From assembly GCA_005799265.1 (NCBI GenBank), contig SYHD01000325.1, positions 1-39,862 of the forward strand: a stretch of 39,862 nt of DNA. Direction: 5' to 3'. The stretch comes from Planctomycetia bacterium. Lineage in GTDB: Bacteria; Planctomycetota; Planctomycetia; Gemmatales; Gemmataceae. Below the pieces are notes generated by a model. That model searched no databases. It was given only the letters and a program-made list of their open reading frames with translations, and was not told the DNA's origin. Made by a program: the position numbers and the translations under genes. Positions within the stretch are counted from its first letter, which is position 1. Every line of letters begins with the position of its first letter. This document shows positions 7,819 to 16,420 of this stretch, one piece after another.

Positions 7819-8274
7819 ATGCTCGAGGTCCGCATGACGCCCAACATGGGACGCGGCGTTTTCGCCACGCAAGCAATTGCGCGCGGGACTGAACTTGTCG
7901 TCTGCCAGGGCTGGCTGGCGAAATCGGATTCGCTAGATGAGAATTGGCACGCCCTGCAAGTCGGGCCTGACCTTTGGCTTTGCTCGGCGGGCGACAACCT
8001 TGACGATTGCATCAACCACGCCTGCGCACCGAACGCCGGCTTCAGCACCGGGGAGCCGATCCTGCACGCCCTGCGCGACATCGCCGCCGGGGAGCAAATC
8101 GCGTGGGATTATTCGACATCAATCGGCGAACCCGGCTGGACGCTCGCCTGCTTGTGCGGGGCGGTCGAATGCCGACAGGTCATCCGCTCTTGGTGGGAAC
8201 TTGGCGAGTCCGAGCGTACGCGTTTGGGGCCAATCGCTTTGACGTACCTTCGTGTCCCACGGGATACGTGGTAA
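7819..8274 (+). CDS. SET-domain protein (putative protein lysine methyltransferase)
   Basis: A compact 151-residue protein made almost only of a SET domain. Visible motifs are GRGVFA (residues 11-16), NHACAPNA (66-73, the NHSCxPN cofactor-binding signature), GEQIAWDYS (91-99, the GEELxxDY active-site strand with the catalytic Tyr), and a Cys cluster C111-x-C113-x4-C118 resembling a post-SET zinc site. SET enzymes transfer methyl groups from S-adenosylmethionine to lysines of proteins; in bacteria they are scattered and mostly uncharacterised. AAGGAGG lies just before the ATG, so translation should be strong. The LarA-like gene ends 21 bases upstream, suggesting cotranscription. The substrate is unknown; a ribosomal or DNA-binding protein is a guess. 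Confidence 0.85.
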   Translation: MLEVRMTPNMGRGVFATQAIARGTELVVCQGWLAKSDSLDENWHALQVGPDLWLCSAGDNLDDCINHACAPNAGFSTGEPILHALRDIAAGEQIAWDYSTSIGEPGWTLACLCGAVECRQVIRSWWELGESERTRLGPIALTYLRVPRDTW

Positions 8275-8553
8275 TGGATGGGATACGACAGATTCAGGCG
8301 GGTACGGTATGGCGCGAATCGCCCTCGTGCGGTATGGCGATCCACGAATTGGAACAATTTTGGATATTCGCTTGCAACCCACTGCGATGGGCCTCATCAT
8401 CGCGCAGTAATATTGAGATATGGATCTCCTCTTGAAATCTTCTCCCTTCCTCTGCCCAGGATTTCGTCCTGTTTGGCATAGATTATTACTACGGGTTGTC
8501 TTTATCATGCAGTGGCTGCGCCGCCCTTGAGGGGAAGTGCTGGAGTTCCCGTC
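8275..8553. other. Gap with no gene seen before the kinase
   Basis: I find no credible ORF, hairpin terminator or repeat here. A GTG at 8512 is in frame with the kinase but lacks a ribosome-binding site. The region is less GC-rich than its surroundings and probably holds the kinase promoter, though no clear hexamers stand out. Confidence 0.4.
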
Positions 8554-10338
8554 ATGGCCAAGGATCCGGACACACCAAAAGGGAGTGTGGAGAAGCCATT
8601 GCTTGATGGGCCGACGCCCTCGAACGAGTCGGTCGTGGTCCCTCAGCGCAAGCCAGCGCTGAAGACCAAGTTGGCCAAGCCAACGGACATGCCTTTGCTG
8701 AAAAAAAAAAACACGCCATCTGACAAAGTGGAAGGTATGATAATCCGTGGAGATTCCCCCATCCCGAAAAAGACACAGTCTGTTCAGCAAGAAACGGTGG
8801 GGCCAGAAATGCAGAAGGATACGAACAATCCCTCGGATGGCCCGGTGCAAAAGTCGTCCGATTCACTCGAAGCGACGGTGTCGCCCCCACCCGGCTCGGC
8901 GAAGGCAGCCACCACCCTCGGCGATTTCAAGCTTCTCAAGAAGCTTGGCCAGGGGGGAATGGGTGCGGTCTATAAGGCGCATTGGATCAGCAAGAATCGC
9001 ATTGTCGCGGTCAAGGTGCTTGCCAGGGAATTGACCAACAAGGAAGCTTACGTCCTGCGCTTCCAGCGCGAAGCGCGGGCTATGCAGAAGGCCGATCATC
9101 CCAATATCCTGGGCTGCCTCGAAGTCGGCGAGGCCAAAGGCTATCACTTTATCGCCATGGAATTCGTCGAAGGCGGCAGCATCGAAGCCTGGCTCAAGAA
9201 GCTGGGACGTTTTTCCATCGGCGACGCCTTGCACATCGTCCTCAAGACGGCCGAGGGTCTGCAGCACGCCCATGAGAAGAGCCTGATTCATCGCGATATC
9301 AAGCCGGACAACATCCTGCTGACGAAGGACGGCACGGTGAAGGTCGCCGACCTTGGCCTGGCCAAAGACACCGATGACGACCAAGCGCTCACCAAGACCG
9401 GCACGGGCGCGGGCACGCCCATCTACATGGCCCCGGAACAGGCTCGCGACGTGAAGCACGTCGATGCGCGCGTCGATATCTATTCCCTGGGCGTCATGAT
9501 GTACGTCTTTCTGACCGGACGCTTGCCCTTCGAGGGGAGCACGATCGTCGAACTAACGACAGCCAAGGAAAAAGGCGCGTTCGACCCGATGCGTAAATAC
9601 AACGACGAGGTGCCCTCCAAGCTCGATCTCATCGTGGACAAGATGCTCGCCAAGGATCCCAAGCATCGTTTTGCCAGCTGTGCGGATATCATCGCGCAGT
9701 TGGAACCGCTCGGTCTCGCCAACGAACGTCTGAGTTTTCTGGATGGAGATATCAATTCGTCGAACTCCACCACCAATCGCGAACCCAAGCCGCCCACGAG
9801 CGACGCGCCGAAGGCCGTCGCCAAACCGAGCGTCATCAAGGGACCGGTGAGCAAGGTAGTAGCGAAGTCCGTGGCACCGAAGCCAAATGACAAGACCAGC
9901 ATTCAGGATGACGATGAAGAATCCCAGAAAGATACCTGGTACTGGACTTTCGTCACCCCGGAGGAAAAAAAGGTCACCAAGAAAGTGACCACCGAGCAGA
10001 TGCGCATGCTCATCAAGGGCGGGCTTCTCGAACCGGACGCCGAGGTGTCGAAGACCATGAAAGGCGAAACCCGCTCCGTCGCCAGCTATCGCGATTTTCA
10101 GCCTCTGTTTGTAGCACGCGAAACGAATATGAAGGCCAACGTCAAGAAGGGGTCCAAGAACAAGATGGAGGAACTTGCCGAGGAACACGATCGCCGCAAG
10201 AAGTACGCCTGGATCTCACGCAGTTTCGACAGCATCGGCGGCACCATTTTCGGATTGCTCTGGATCATTCTGATCCTTGGCATCGCCGGAATCGGTGGTT
10301 ACTACGCATACGTGAATTTCATGCTCACCGTGCGGTAG
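8554..10338 (+). CDS. Membrane-anchored Ser/Thr protein kinase
   Basis: A 594-residue protein. The ATG at 8554 has GGAG nine bases upstream, better than a GTG at 8512. Residues 1-120 are a low-complexity Lys/Pro/Ser-rich tail. The kinase domain spans about 124-385: glycine loop GQGGMG (132-137), Lys154, HRDIKPDN (246-253), DLG instead of DFG (266-268), and APE (293-295). The DLG form is common in bacterial kinases of this type and all catalytic residues are present. A second disordered linker leads to a region at about 460-520 (WYWTFVTPEE, then LLEPDAEVSKT) that resembles a GYF_2-type domain, then a transmembrane helix at about 562-590. The catalytic part is cytoplasmic with only a few residues outside. 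It has no cognate phosphatase or FHA gene next to it. Confidence 0.9.
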   Translation: MAKDPDTPKGSVEKPLLDGPTPSNESVVVPQRKPALKTKLAKPTDMPLLKKKNTPSDKVEGMIIRGDSPIPKKTQSVQQETVGPEMQKDTNNPSDGPVQKSSDSLEATVSPPPGSAKAATTLGDFKLLKKLGQGGMGAVYKAHWISKNRIVAVKVLARELTNKEAYVLRFQREARAMQKADHPNILGCLEVGEAKGYHFIAMEFVEGGSIEAWLKKLGRFSIGDALHIVLKTAEGLQHAHEKSLIHRDIKPDNILLTKDGTVKVADLGLAKDTDDDQALTKTGTGAGTPIYMAPEQARDVKHVDARVDIYSLGVMMYVFLTGRLPFEGSTIVELTTAKEKGAFDPMRKYNDEVPSKLDLIVDKMLAKDPKHRFASCADIIAQLEPLGLANERLSFLDGDINSSNSTTNREPKPPTSDAPKAVAKPSVIKGPVSKVVAKSVAPKPNDKTSIQDDDEESQKDTWYWTFVTPEEKKVTKKVTTEQMRMLIKGGLLEPDAEVSKTMKGETRSVASYRDFQPLFVARETNMKANVKKGSKNKMEELAEEHDRRKKYAWISRSFDSIGGTIFGLLWIILILGIAGIGGYYAYVNFMLTVR

Positions 10339-10434
10339 AAGGACGCAAATTGCGAGTCATTTGATTCTTGCCTATCAGCTTTTCCGCAACGTGTAGAGAA
10401 GTTAAGCCGAGCATCCAACTGGGAAACCGAGAAA

Positions 10435-10506
10435 CGGAGAACCCAAGACCGAGAATGAGCGAATGAAACAACACTTGCATTTTCATTCTCAGTTGTCAGT
10501 TCTCCG
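10435..10506. repeat. Nested inverted repeat in a convergent gap
   Basis: CGGAGAAC (10435-10442) pairs with GTTCTCCG (10499-10506), and inside it GAGAATGA (10451-10458) pairs with TCATTCTC (10483-10490), with 8-base spacers on each side. It lies between the ends of the kinase gene and the PfkB gene. It may act on both strands as a transcript end or be a miniature palindromic element; no T-run follows. Confidence 0.55.
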
Positions 10507-10590
10507 TCATCCGGTTGCGGCTCGCCTTACAGAGCGCGTGAAGACTACGCAGTGATTCTTGACCGCTTGTGGTTTCGGTTTCCCTGGCCT

Positions 10591-11541
10591 TCAAATCCGC
10601 TCAATTTTGAGCACATTCTGCCGCAGAAACGTCTCACACTCCCTGCGAGTGAAGACCCCTGGCGTCGTGCCGATGGTCCGCACACAACTGGCTCCGAGCG
10701 CGCTGGCGACGCGCAGACAATCCTCGGCTCCCATGCCGTGGAGCAAACCGTATATGTACCCCGCGTCGAAGGCGTCGCCGCCGCCAGACGCGTCCACCAG
10801 AGACACCGCGAAGACACCCGAGCGCAACCGCACGTCTTTCGCAACGAGCACTGCCCCTTCGCCCCCCATGGTGATAATCGTCGTCCCCGCGCCGAGCCTC
10901 TGGAAAACCTCCGCTTGCCTGAGTGGATCTGTTTCGCCGGTGATAAGTTTTCCTTCGTGATTGTTCGGCAAGAACACATCAACGTGCGGCAGCAGACGAT
11001 CGAGTTGCGATAGATATTCACCTTTGCACGGCACGACGATGTCGAGGACGGTCTTGACCCCCTGGCGCCGCGCTGCCGCGAAGACAGCCGTCAGTTCGTC
11101 CTGCGTCACGGCCGGCATGACCAAATAGCCCCCCACGTACAGCACCTTGGTCTGTTCGAGCAATTCAAGCGGGATGTCGGCGGCGCGAAAGTCGGCATTG
11201 GCCCCGAAGATGTGAATAAAGCGGCGATCTTCGCCATTCACGTTGACGATCATCGTTTGGCTCGTGTCGGCGTCGGCGCTGACCTTGATGTGGGTAGTGT
11301 CGACGCCGGCGTCGCGCAGAAGCTCGCTGACGACTCGACCGAAGGCATCCGCGCCGACGCGCCCGACGATGCCGACCTTGACTTCCATCTTGGCGAGATC
11401 GACCGCCGCATTCGCCGCGCAGCCGCCGATCGTGAGCAGCATCCCGTCCGCCATGACGAGTTCGCCCGCGGCGGGCAAATGCGTGATTGGCGTACACACG
11501 TGATCCGCGACGATGATGCCGGCACTCAGAACGTCGATCAT
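10591..11541 (-). CDS. PfkB-family sugar kinase
   Basis: A 316-residue cytoplasmic kinase of the ribokinase/PfkB family, close to full family length. The N-terminal signature GGCAANAAVDLA (39-50) binds the sugar. The C-terminal ATP/anion-hole signature reads DASGGGDAFDAG (250-261), a variant of the usual DTxGAGD with catalytic base Asp256 kept. NNHEGKLITG (193-202) matches the PNxxE region. The family phosphorylates ribose, fructose, fructose-6-phosphate, adenosine and related substrates; which one applies here cannot be told. An AAGGAG ribosome-binding site precedes the ATG. The P450 gene lies 66 bases upstream on the same strand, separated by a palindromic element, so the two may share a transcript but have no obvious functional link. 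Confidence 0.88.
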   Translation of the reverse strand: MIDVLSAGIIVADHVCTPITHLPAAGELVMADGMLLTIGGCAANAAVDLAKMEVKVGIVGRVGADAFGRVVSELLRDAGVDTTHIKVSADADTSQTMIVNVNGEDRRFIHIFGANADFRAADIPLELLEQTKVLYVGGYLVMPAVTQDELTAVFAAARRQGVKTVLDIVVPCKGEYLSQLDRLLPHVDVFLPNNHEGKLITGETDPLRQAEVFQRLGAGTTIITMGGEGAVLVAKDVRLRSGVFAVSLVDASGGGDAFDAGYIYGLLHGMGAEDCLRVASALGASCVRTIGTTPGVFTRRECETFLRQNVLKIERI

Positions 11542-11556
11542 GATCTCTCCTTCCCC

Positions 11557-11613
11557 GTTTAGCGCTCCCAGTCAAACGACGAATCACTGGACGCTGCCCA
11601 GCGAGCGCTAAAC
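11557..11613. repeat. GTTTAGCGCTC palindromic element, copy overlapping the P450 stop
   Basis: Left arm GTTTAGCGCTC (11557-11567) and right arm GCGAGCGCTAAAC (11601-11613) form an inverted repeat around 33 bases. The TAG stop of the P450 gene lies in the right arm (GTTTAG read on the minus strand), and the element ends 16 bases before the PfkB start codon. Confidence 0.7.
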
Positions 11614-12969
11614 AATGGGTAATCTCGTCTCGATTACGCCCGGAACGCCCTCCGCCGGCCGCAGCGTGAACGATGCCATCGGCGTCACTGTCGTGCCTGG
11701 CTGCAGACGGAAGCAAAACTTCTGCGCAATCGTCGCAAGGATGAGCACCAGCTCCATCATCGCGAATGTGTTGCCGATGCAGGAACGCGGCCCGCCGCCG
11801 AACGGAAAATACGCGAACTTCGGCAGCGTCTTGATCTTTTCGTCCCCCCAACGCTCCGGGTTGAATTTCTCCGGCTCGTCCCAGAAGCGCGGATCGCGGT
11901 GCACGACCCATGGCGACATCAAGATCGTCGTACCGCGCGGAACGTGATAGCCGCCAATGTCGCAATCGACGATCGCCTCGCGGCCAACGACGTACGCCGG
12001 CGAATAGAGCCGCATCGTCTCCAGGGCGATCCATTCCGTGAGCTTGAGTTTGGGCCAATCGTCTGCGGTCGGCAGCCGGCCGCCGAGCACCGCGTCGAGT
12101 TCGGCACAGAGTTTCCGCTCTACTTCGGGATGCTGGGCGAGCAAATACCATCCCCACGAAAGCACCAGCGCGGTAGTCTCGTGCCCGGCCAGGAAAATCG
12201 TCATCGCTTCGTCGCGGAGTTGCTGGTCGGTCATCGTACTGCCGTCGTCCTCGTCGCGGGCTCGCAAAAGCAGCGACAGTAGATCGCCGTGATCGACGTT
12301 CTCCTGCCGTCTCTGGCGAATGATGCGAAACACGACGTCGTCAAGCTGCCGCACCGCGTGTTTGGCGCGTAGATTGGCGGGCGTTGGAATCCACATCGGC
12401 AACGGCAGCAGACTGTTGAAGCGCTGGACGAAGTTTTGCTGCATCACTTCCATCGCGTCGGCGATCGCCTGGGCGTCGCCGCCGACCTCCGCGTTGAAGA
12501 GCGTCTTGGCGGCAATGGCGAGCGTGACGCGCATCATCTCGGCGTGGATGTCGCGCCTTTCACCGGGCCGCCATTCATCGAGCATGCGCTGCGTGGCCGC
12601 GACCATCGCGCCGGCGTGGCCGACGATGCGGTTCTTGAGGAACATCGGCTGGATCAGTCGACGTTGCCTGAGCCAAAAGTCACCTTCGCTAGTGAGCAGC
12701 CCCTTGCCGAGAACGATCGGATTGAGACGCAGAGCGAAGTGCTTGATGAAGTGCTTGCTCTGCGAGACCAGGACTTCTTCGATGAGCGCCGGATGATTGG
12801 CCAGGTAGACTCGGCGGTGGGCCAGCCGGATCTTGACCATGTCGCCGAACTCACGCGCACAGTCGCCGAGGAACGCCAGCCGGGACTTGCGAAAGTCGGG
12901 CAAGTTGCCCGCCAGCCAATGCCCCTTGGGTCCAACCGGCACACGCAATTGCGAGGTCGTTATCACCAT
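11608..12969 (-). CDS. Cytochrome P450
   Basis: A 453-residue soluble heme monooxygenase. Key motifs: I-helix oxygen-binding AGHETT (261-266), K-helix ETMR (Glu317 to Arg320), PERW region (371-374), and the heme loop FPFGGGPRSCIGN with axial Cys397. The sequence resembles the CYP102/CYP4-like class, which often acts on fatty acids, but substrate prediction is not safe. The ATG at 12969 is preferred over a TTG at 12999. No ferredoxin or ferredoxin reductase gene is adjacent, so redox partners must come from elsewhere. The last codon and the stop are formed by a palindromic repeat, so the natural C terminus may have been altered slightly by its insertion. Confidence 0.93.
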   Translation of the reverse strand: MVITTSQLRVPVGPKGHWLAGNLPDFRKSRLAFLGDCAREFGDMVKIRLAHRRVYLANHPALIEEVLVSQSKHFIKHFALRLNPIVLGKGLLTSEGDFWLRQRRLIQPMFLKNRIVGHAGAMVAATQRMLDEWRPGERRDIHAEMMRVTLAIAAKTLFNAEVGGDAQAIADAMEVMQQNFVQRFNSLLPLPMWIPTPANLRAKHAVRQLDDVVFRIIRQRRQENVDHGDLLSLLLRARDEDDGSTMTDQQLRDEAMTIFLAGHETTALVLSWGWYLLAQHPEVERKLCAELDAVLGGRLPTADDWPKLKLTEWIALETMRLYSPAYVVGREAIVDCDIGGYHVPRGTTILMSPWVVHRDPRFWDEPEKFNPERWGDEKIKTLPKFAYFPFGGGPRSCIGNTFAMMELVLILATIAQKFCFRLQPGTTVTPMASFTLRPAEGVPGVIETRLPIV

Positions 12970-13093
12970 CAAGCCCCAAGATGAGCGCAGCAATTCCAAG
13001 GGATTATGCTATGGCGGTGCGTGTCGATTGGTGAGTGGTCCGTTTCGTGTACTTCGTTTGCGATTTCGCGCGGCGCCAGCGTCCAAGAAATGA

Positions 13094-13122
13094 TTGTACA
13101 ATCCCGCACAACATGCTATAAC
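13094..13122 (+). promoter_or_regulatory. Sigma-70-like promoter for DUF1501, with overlapping palindrome
   Basis: TTGTAC (13094-13099), 17 bases, then TATAAC (13117-13122). A perfect 12-base palindrome, GATTGTACAATC (13092-13103), covers the -35 and could be an operator. Transcription would start near 13129, which excludes the in-frame ATG at 13127 and favours the one at 13169. Confidence 0.55.
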
Positions 13123-13168
13123 CACCATGCCTGCCTCAATCTCCGACCCGCCTTCCGGAATACCAGCC

Positions 13169-14563
13169 ATGCTCACCCTTCATGACACCCACGCTCGTCT
13201 GACTCGCCGGGAATTGCTCCGTGTCGGCAGCCTCGCGCTCGGCGGCTTGTCGCTGTCGTCGCTGTTGGCGGCCAAGGCGAACGCGTCGCCGGCCAGTCCG
13301 ATCCGCGGCAAATCGGTGATCTTCATCTTCCAGCAGGGCGGGCCGAGCCAGTTCGAGACGTTCGATCCCAAGCCGGACGCTCCCGAAGGCATTCGCACCC
13401 TCACCGGCACGACGCAGACTTCGTTGCCCGGCGTTCTGTTCGGCGACACGCTGGAGCAGCTCGCGCCGCTGGCCCACAAGCTTAACATCATCCGCTCGTA
13501 TCACACGGGCAATGCCGGGCACAACATCATTCCGATGGTCAGCCCCGATTCGCTGAACGCCAACATCGGTTGCCTTGTCTCGCGCGTCCTCGGCGCCACC
13601 CATCCGACCACGGGCATGCCGACCAACGCCATCCTCTTTCCGCAGGCCGTCTGCCCCGACGTGACGCGCGGTTCGGCTCGCGGCGACATGACGCAAACCG
13701 GCTCGATGGGGCCGCTCTATGCGCCGTTTGTCCCCGGCGGTACCGGGCAGCTTCTGCGCAACTTGCGTTTGAATCTCTCGCCGGAGCGCTTCAACGATCG
13801 CCGCGAGCTCGCCGCCCAGTTTGGCCGCTTGCAGTCGCAGCTCGATCACGATCCAGGGTTTCAAAGCCATGACCGCAATCAGCAGCAAGCCTGCGAGGTG
13901 CTTCTGAGCGGCCGTGTCGCTGACGCGCTCGACCTGACGCGCGAGAATCCGCGCGTCGTCGCCGCGTATGATACGACCCGCTACGTCCCGGCGCACAACT
14001 GGGCCGCCGCCAATCGCGGCCGGCGCGGCTATTACAGCGGGCAGGCGAAGTCGATCGGCAAATTGCTGTTGATGGCCCGGCGTTTGTGTGAAGCGGGCGC
14101 GGGCTTCGTGACGATCCACGCCGACTACGAAGGCGTCTGGGACTTCCATGCCGACGGCGAGAACCTCAACGTGATCGACGGCATGCAAGCAATCGGCCGC
14201 TCGTTCGATCACGCCGTCGCCGCGTTTATCGCGGATGTCGAAGCACGCGGGCTCGACGACAAGATCATGCTCGTCACCACCGGCGAAATGGGCCGCACGC
14301 CGAGAATCAACCGAGGCGGCGGCCGCGATCACTGGGCGCGTCTGGCGCCGCTGATGATCTACGGCGGCGGTACGCCAGGCGGCCGCGTCATAGGCCAATC
14401 GACGCGCGACGGCGGCGAACCGGCGTTCGACCCGCTCGGCACGCCGAACCTCATCTCGACGATCCTGCACACCGTCTTCGACATCGGCCAGCTCCGCCTG
14501 CAACCGGCCCTCAACGCCATCACGCGCCTGGGCGAAGTGCCGGCGATTCCGGGGTTGGTTTGA
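13169..14563 (+). CDS. Tat-exported DUF1501 protein
   Basis: A 464-residue protein of the DUF1501 family, an alkaline-phosphatase/sulfatase-superfamily relative abundant in planctomycetes. The N terminus carries a twin-arginine signal (LTRRELLRVGSLALGG) with the Arg pair at residues 13-14, so it is exported folded. Family landmarks are FIFQQGGPSQFETFDPK, IRSYHTGNAGHN, and near the C terminus TTGEMGRTPRIN with GGRDHW, which hold the presumed metal ligands. The start at 13169 follows from the promoter at 13094-13122 and a GGAA ribosome-binding site; 13127 and 13094 are alternatives. Substrate unknown. Unlike the second copy at 16766-18127, this gene has no adjacent PSD1 partner. Confidence 0.9.
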   Translation: MLTLHDTHARLTRRELLRVGSLALGGLSLSSLLAAKANASPASPIRGKSVIFIFQQGGPSQFETFDPKPDAPEGIRTLTGTTQTSLPGVLFGDTLEQLAPLAHKLNIIRSYHTGNAGHNIIPMVSPDSLNANIGCLVSRVLGATHPTTGMPTNAILFPQAVCPDVTRGSARGDMTQTGSMGPLYAPFVPGGTGQLLRNLRLNLSPERFNDRRELAAQFGRLQSQLDHDPGFQSHDRNQQQACEVLLSGRVADALDLTRENPRVVAAYDTTRYVPAHNWAAANRGRRGYYSGQAKSIGKLLLMARRLCEAGAGFVTIHADYEGVWDFHADGENLNVIDGMQAIGRSFDHAVAAFIADVEARGLDDKIMLVTTGEMGRTPRINRGGGRDHWARLAPLMIYGGGTPGGRVIGQSTRDGGEPAFDPLGTPNLISTILHTVFDIGQLRLQPALNAITRLGEVPAIPGLV

Positions 14564-14610
14564 TCGATCGCCATCGCCTGGTACACAAGAAGTTCGCTGC
14601 CGACGACAAT

Positions 14611-14830
14611 GCCGCACCAGCCAACGACTTATTTTGGCACCACAGGCCCCAGTAGGCGTGCAGGTGATTGCGGTCGGCGAGTTGCACTTTCAATTCGCGC
14701 GTCGCTGTCGTATTACGATCGTCGTAGAAGCGCTCGCTCGTGGGGAATCGGATCGACCTCTATCGTCAGGCGGCTTCGCACCTTCTCGCCCGCCAGAGCT
14801 CGGCATCTGCGAATCAATCGCTCCTGGGGT
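14611..14830 (-). pseudogene. Possible decayed coding fragment with a frameshift at a G-run
   Basis: Read on the minus strand, one frame gives LAGEKVRSRLTIEVDPI and, after a one-base slip at the G4 run 14742-14745, the next gives TSERFYDDRNTTATRELKVQ and onward to AYWGLW. Both parts have protein-like composition and GC-rich third positions, and they join smoothly if one base is removed from the run. No start codon or ribosome-binding site is seen and I recognise no family. It may be a remnant or chance reading. Confidence 0.3.
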
Positions 14831-14831
14831 A

Positions 14832-15224
14832 TCAGTGCGACTCAATCTCGAAATGGAACTCCTTGGGGCCATCCGGTGTGACAGATGCCGTTAGTGTCGT
14901 TTCGACATTGTAGCGCGCCGCGACGTTCGATTCCAACTGCGGGTCGCCATAAACCGTTTTCATTCCCTTGTCGCGATCTTGCCGAATCGCCACACGATAC
15001 TCGCCTGGCGGTACGTGTATGGTGTAGCTCCCACCTATTATCTTGGCGTGAACGGGGGGCTTGCCAGCGCCGGACTGGAAATAGATATCGCCGTCGGACA
15101 TCGCCTGACCGTCGAGCAAGATGTTGCCCTTAACGTTGACGGCTTGTGGCTCCGGAGCGGCGCAGCCGGATGCGAGGAGTGCACTTGCCAGCAGAACGGG
15201 GCACGCACGGAGGATTCTTCGCAT
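14832..15224 (-). CDS. Small lipoprotein accompanying DUF1559
   Basis: A 130-residue lipoprotein with lipobox LLASGC, lipidated Cys21. The mature domain is a small beta-sandwich: VKGNILLDGQAMSDGDIYFQ, then GGSYTIHVPPGEYRVAI, the pattern of carboxypeptidase-regulatory-like/transthyretin-like domains (a G-x-V-x-L-D-G-x-P turn and a P-G-x-Y-x-V strand). Such proteins are very commonly encoded next to DUF1559 genes in planctomycetes, as here (the DUF1559 gene ends 72 bases upstream on the same strand). It is probably held in the periplasm or outer layer; its role is unknown. Confidence 0.85.
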   Translation of the reverse strand: MRRILRACPVLLASALLASGCAAPEPQAVNVKGNILLDGQAMSDGDIYFQSGAGKPPVHAKIIGGSYTIHVPPGEYRVAIRQDRDKGMKTVYGDPQLESNVAARYNVETTLTASVTPDGPKEFHFEIESH

Positions 15225-15296
15225 CGGAGAAGTCCCATCGGTTCAATCGGATTGCCCGCCGCGCAAGCGATCTCTTGCGTGCTGAGCCAACTTGCT

Positions 15297-16301
15297 TCAT
15301 GGCGGCGAGACCGGGTAACCGTCATCGCGGATGGCCAGTCTGGATAGCACATCCATGCTGGTGCTGGACGCGAGGAATCGCACAGTGCCGTCGCACATCG
15401 CGACGTTGACGCCTCCGGTGTGCTCGGAGCGCAGGGGGGCATTGGCGCCGTGGTTCGAACAGACGCCGGTCTGGCAATCGTTAGTCCAGCCGTTGACCTG
15501 GTTGATGGCGTAGCGGATGGTGGTGCAGTTGAAGGTGCGGATATCGCCACCAGGGTTGTAGTTAGGCGGTGGCTTGCCAAACGCGGTGCCGGTTCCATTG
15601 CCCATGGGGAAGCCGTGCGGGGAGCGCCAGTCGGCGGCGGTGGTCGTCTTGTTGAGAAGGGAAGCCCATTCGCCCAGGCACATGGTGTTGCTGGTTCCGT
15701 CCCAGACTTGAACCAAGCGAATGGTACTGTTTGGAAAGAGGACGCCGCCGCCGGAGATAATGTTGCCGCCGCAGCAGCCCGCGCCACCGCCGCCGCTTTC
15801 GGTGCTCGGGTCGGTGTAACCGGGGATGTTGCCATTGACTGCGCCTGAGATGCCGACGTAGCACGATTTCTGAATGGCCTTGTTGCCGTTGCGGGTCGTG
15901 CCATTCTGATCCACCAAGCCGCTCGCGGGACAATGGAATATCGAGAGGAAGACACCGTTCATGAGGTTCGCGTTCGAATCCGTGGCCCAGAAGTTGACGG
16001 TGTTGAACTGAAACTGATCGGCGAGCACGAGCTGGTCGATAAACGGCAGGAGATGGACGTTGAAGGAGCAGGCAGCGTCCATGCCAGGCGGTAGCCTATA
16101 GTTCGCATCGTGAAAGGAATGCAAGCCCAGGGCCATCTGCTTGAGGTTGTTGCCGCACTGGGTGCGTGCGGCCGCACTGCGTACTCTCTGCACGGCCGGC
16201 ACCAGGATGGCGATCAAGATCGCGATGATGGCGATGACCACGAGGAGTTCAATCAAGGTGAACGCGGCATTCCTCTTGCCGGGAGAGCTGACGGCGTACA
16301 T
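15297..16301 (-). CDS. DUF1559 prepilin-like protein
   Basis: A 334-residue protein with a type IV prepilin N terminus: a short basic leader, then [20 protein letters not shown], in which the conserved Glu sits five residues after the processing site. The rest is the DUF1559 domain, with ending [17 protein letters not shown], the H-x9-D-G signature, followed by the typical [10 protein letters not shown] tail. DUF1559 proteins are greatly expanded in planctomycetes and are thought to be pseudopilin-like envelope proteins; function is unproven. The ATG at 16301 has GGAG upstream and is preferred to a TTG at 16316. It forms an operon with the lipoprotein downstream. Confidence 0.93.
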   Translation of the reverse strand: MYAVSSPGKRNAAFTLIELLVVIAIIAILIAILVPAVQRVRSAAARTQCGNNLKQMALGLHSFHDANYRLPPGMDAACSFNVHLLPFIDQLVLADQFQFNTVNFWATDSNANLMNGVFLSIFHCPASGLVDQNGTTRNGNKAIQKSCYVGISGAVNGNIPGYTDPSTESGGGGAGCCGGNIISGGGVLFPNSTIRLVQVWDGTSNTMCLGEWASLLNKTTTAADWRSPHGFPMGNGTGTAFGKPPPNYNPGGDIRTFNCTTIRYAINQVNGWTNDCQTGVCSNHGANAPLRSEHTGGVNVAMCDGTVRFLASSTSMDVLSRLAIRDDGYPVSPP

Positions 16302-16420
16302 CGTAGACCTCTCCAAAGAAAAATGGAGATAATCAAAATATCATCATACCTGCGGGTTCTTGCGCCGTAAATCGAGAAAACGCACGAGCCAACAAAAAAG
16401 TGGCCGTATGGAGATCCGCC

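Noticed and set aside
13136..14617. A 493-codon minus-strand open frame
   Set aside because: Antisense to DUF1501, which has a Tat signal and family motifs; the antisense product has none.
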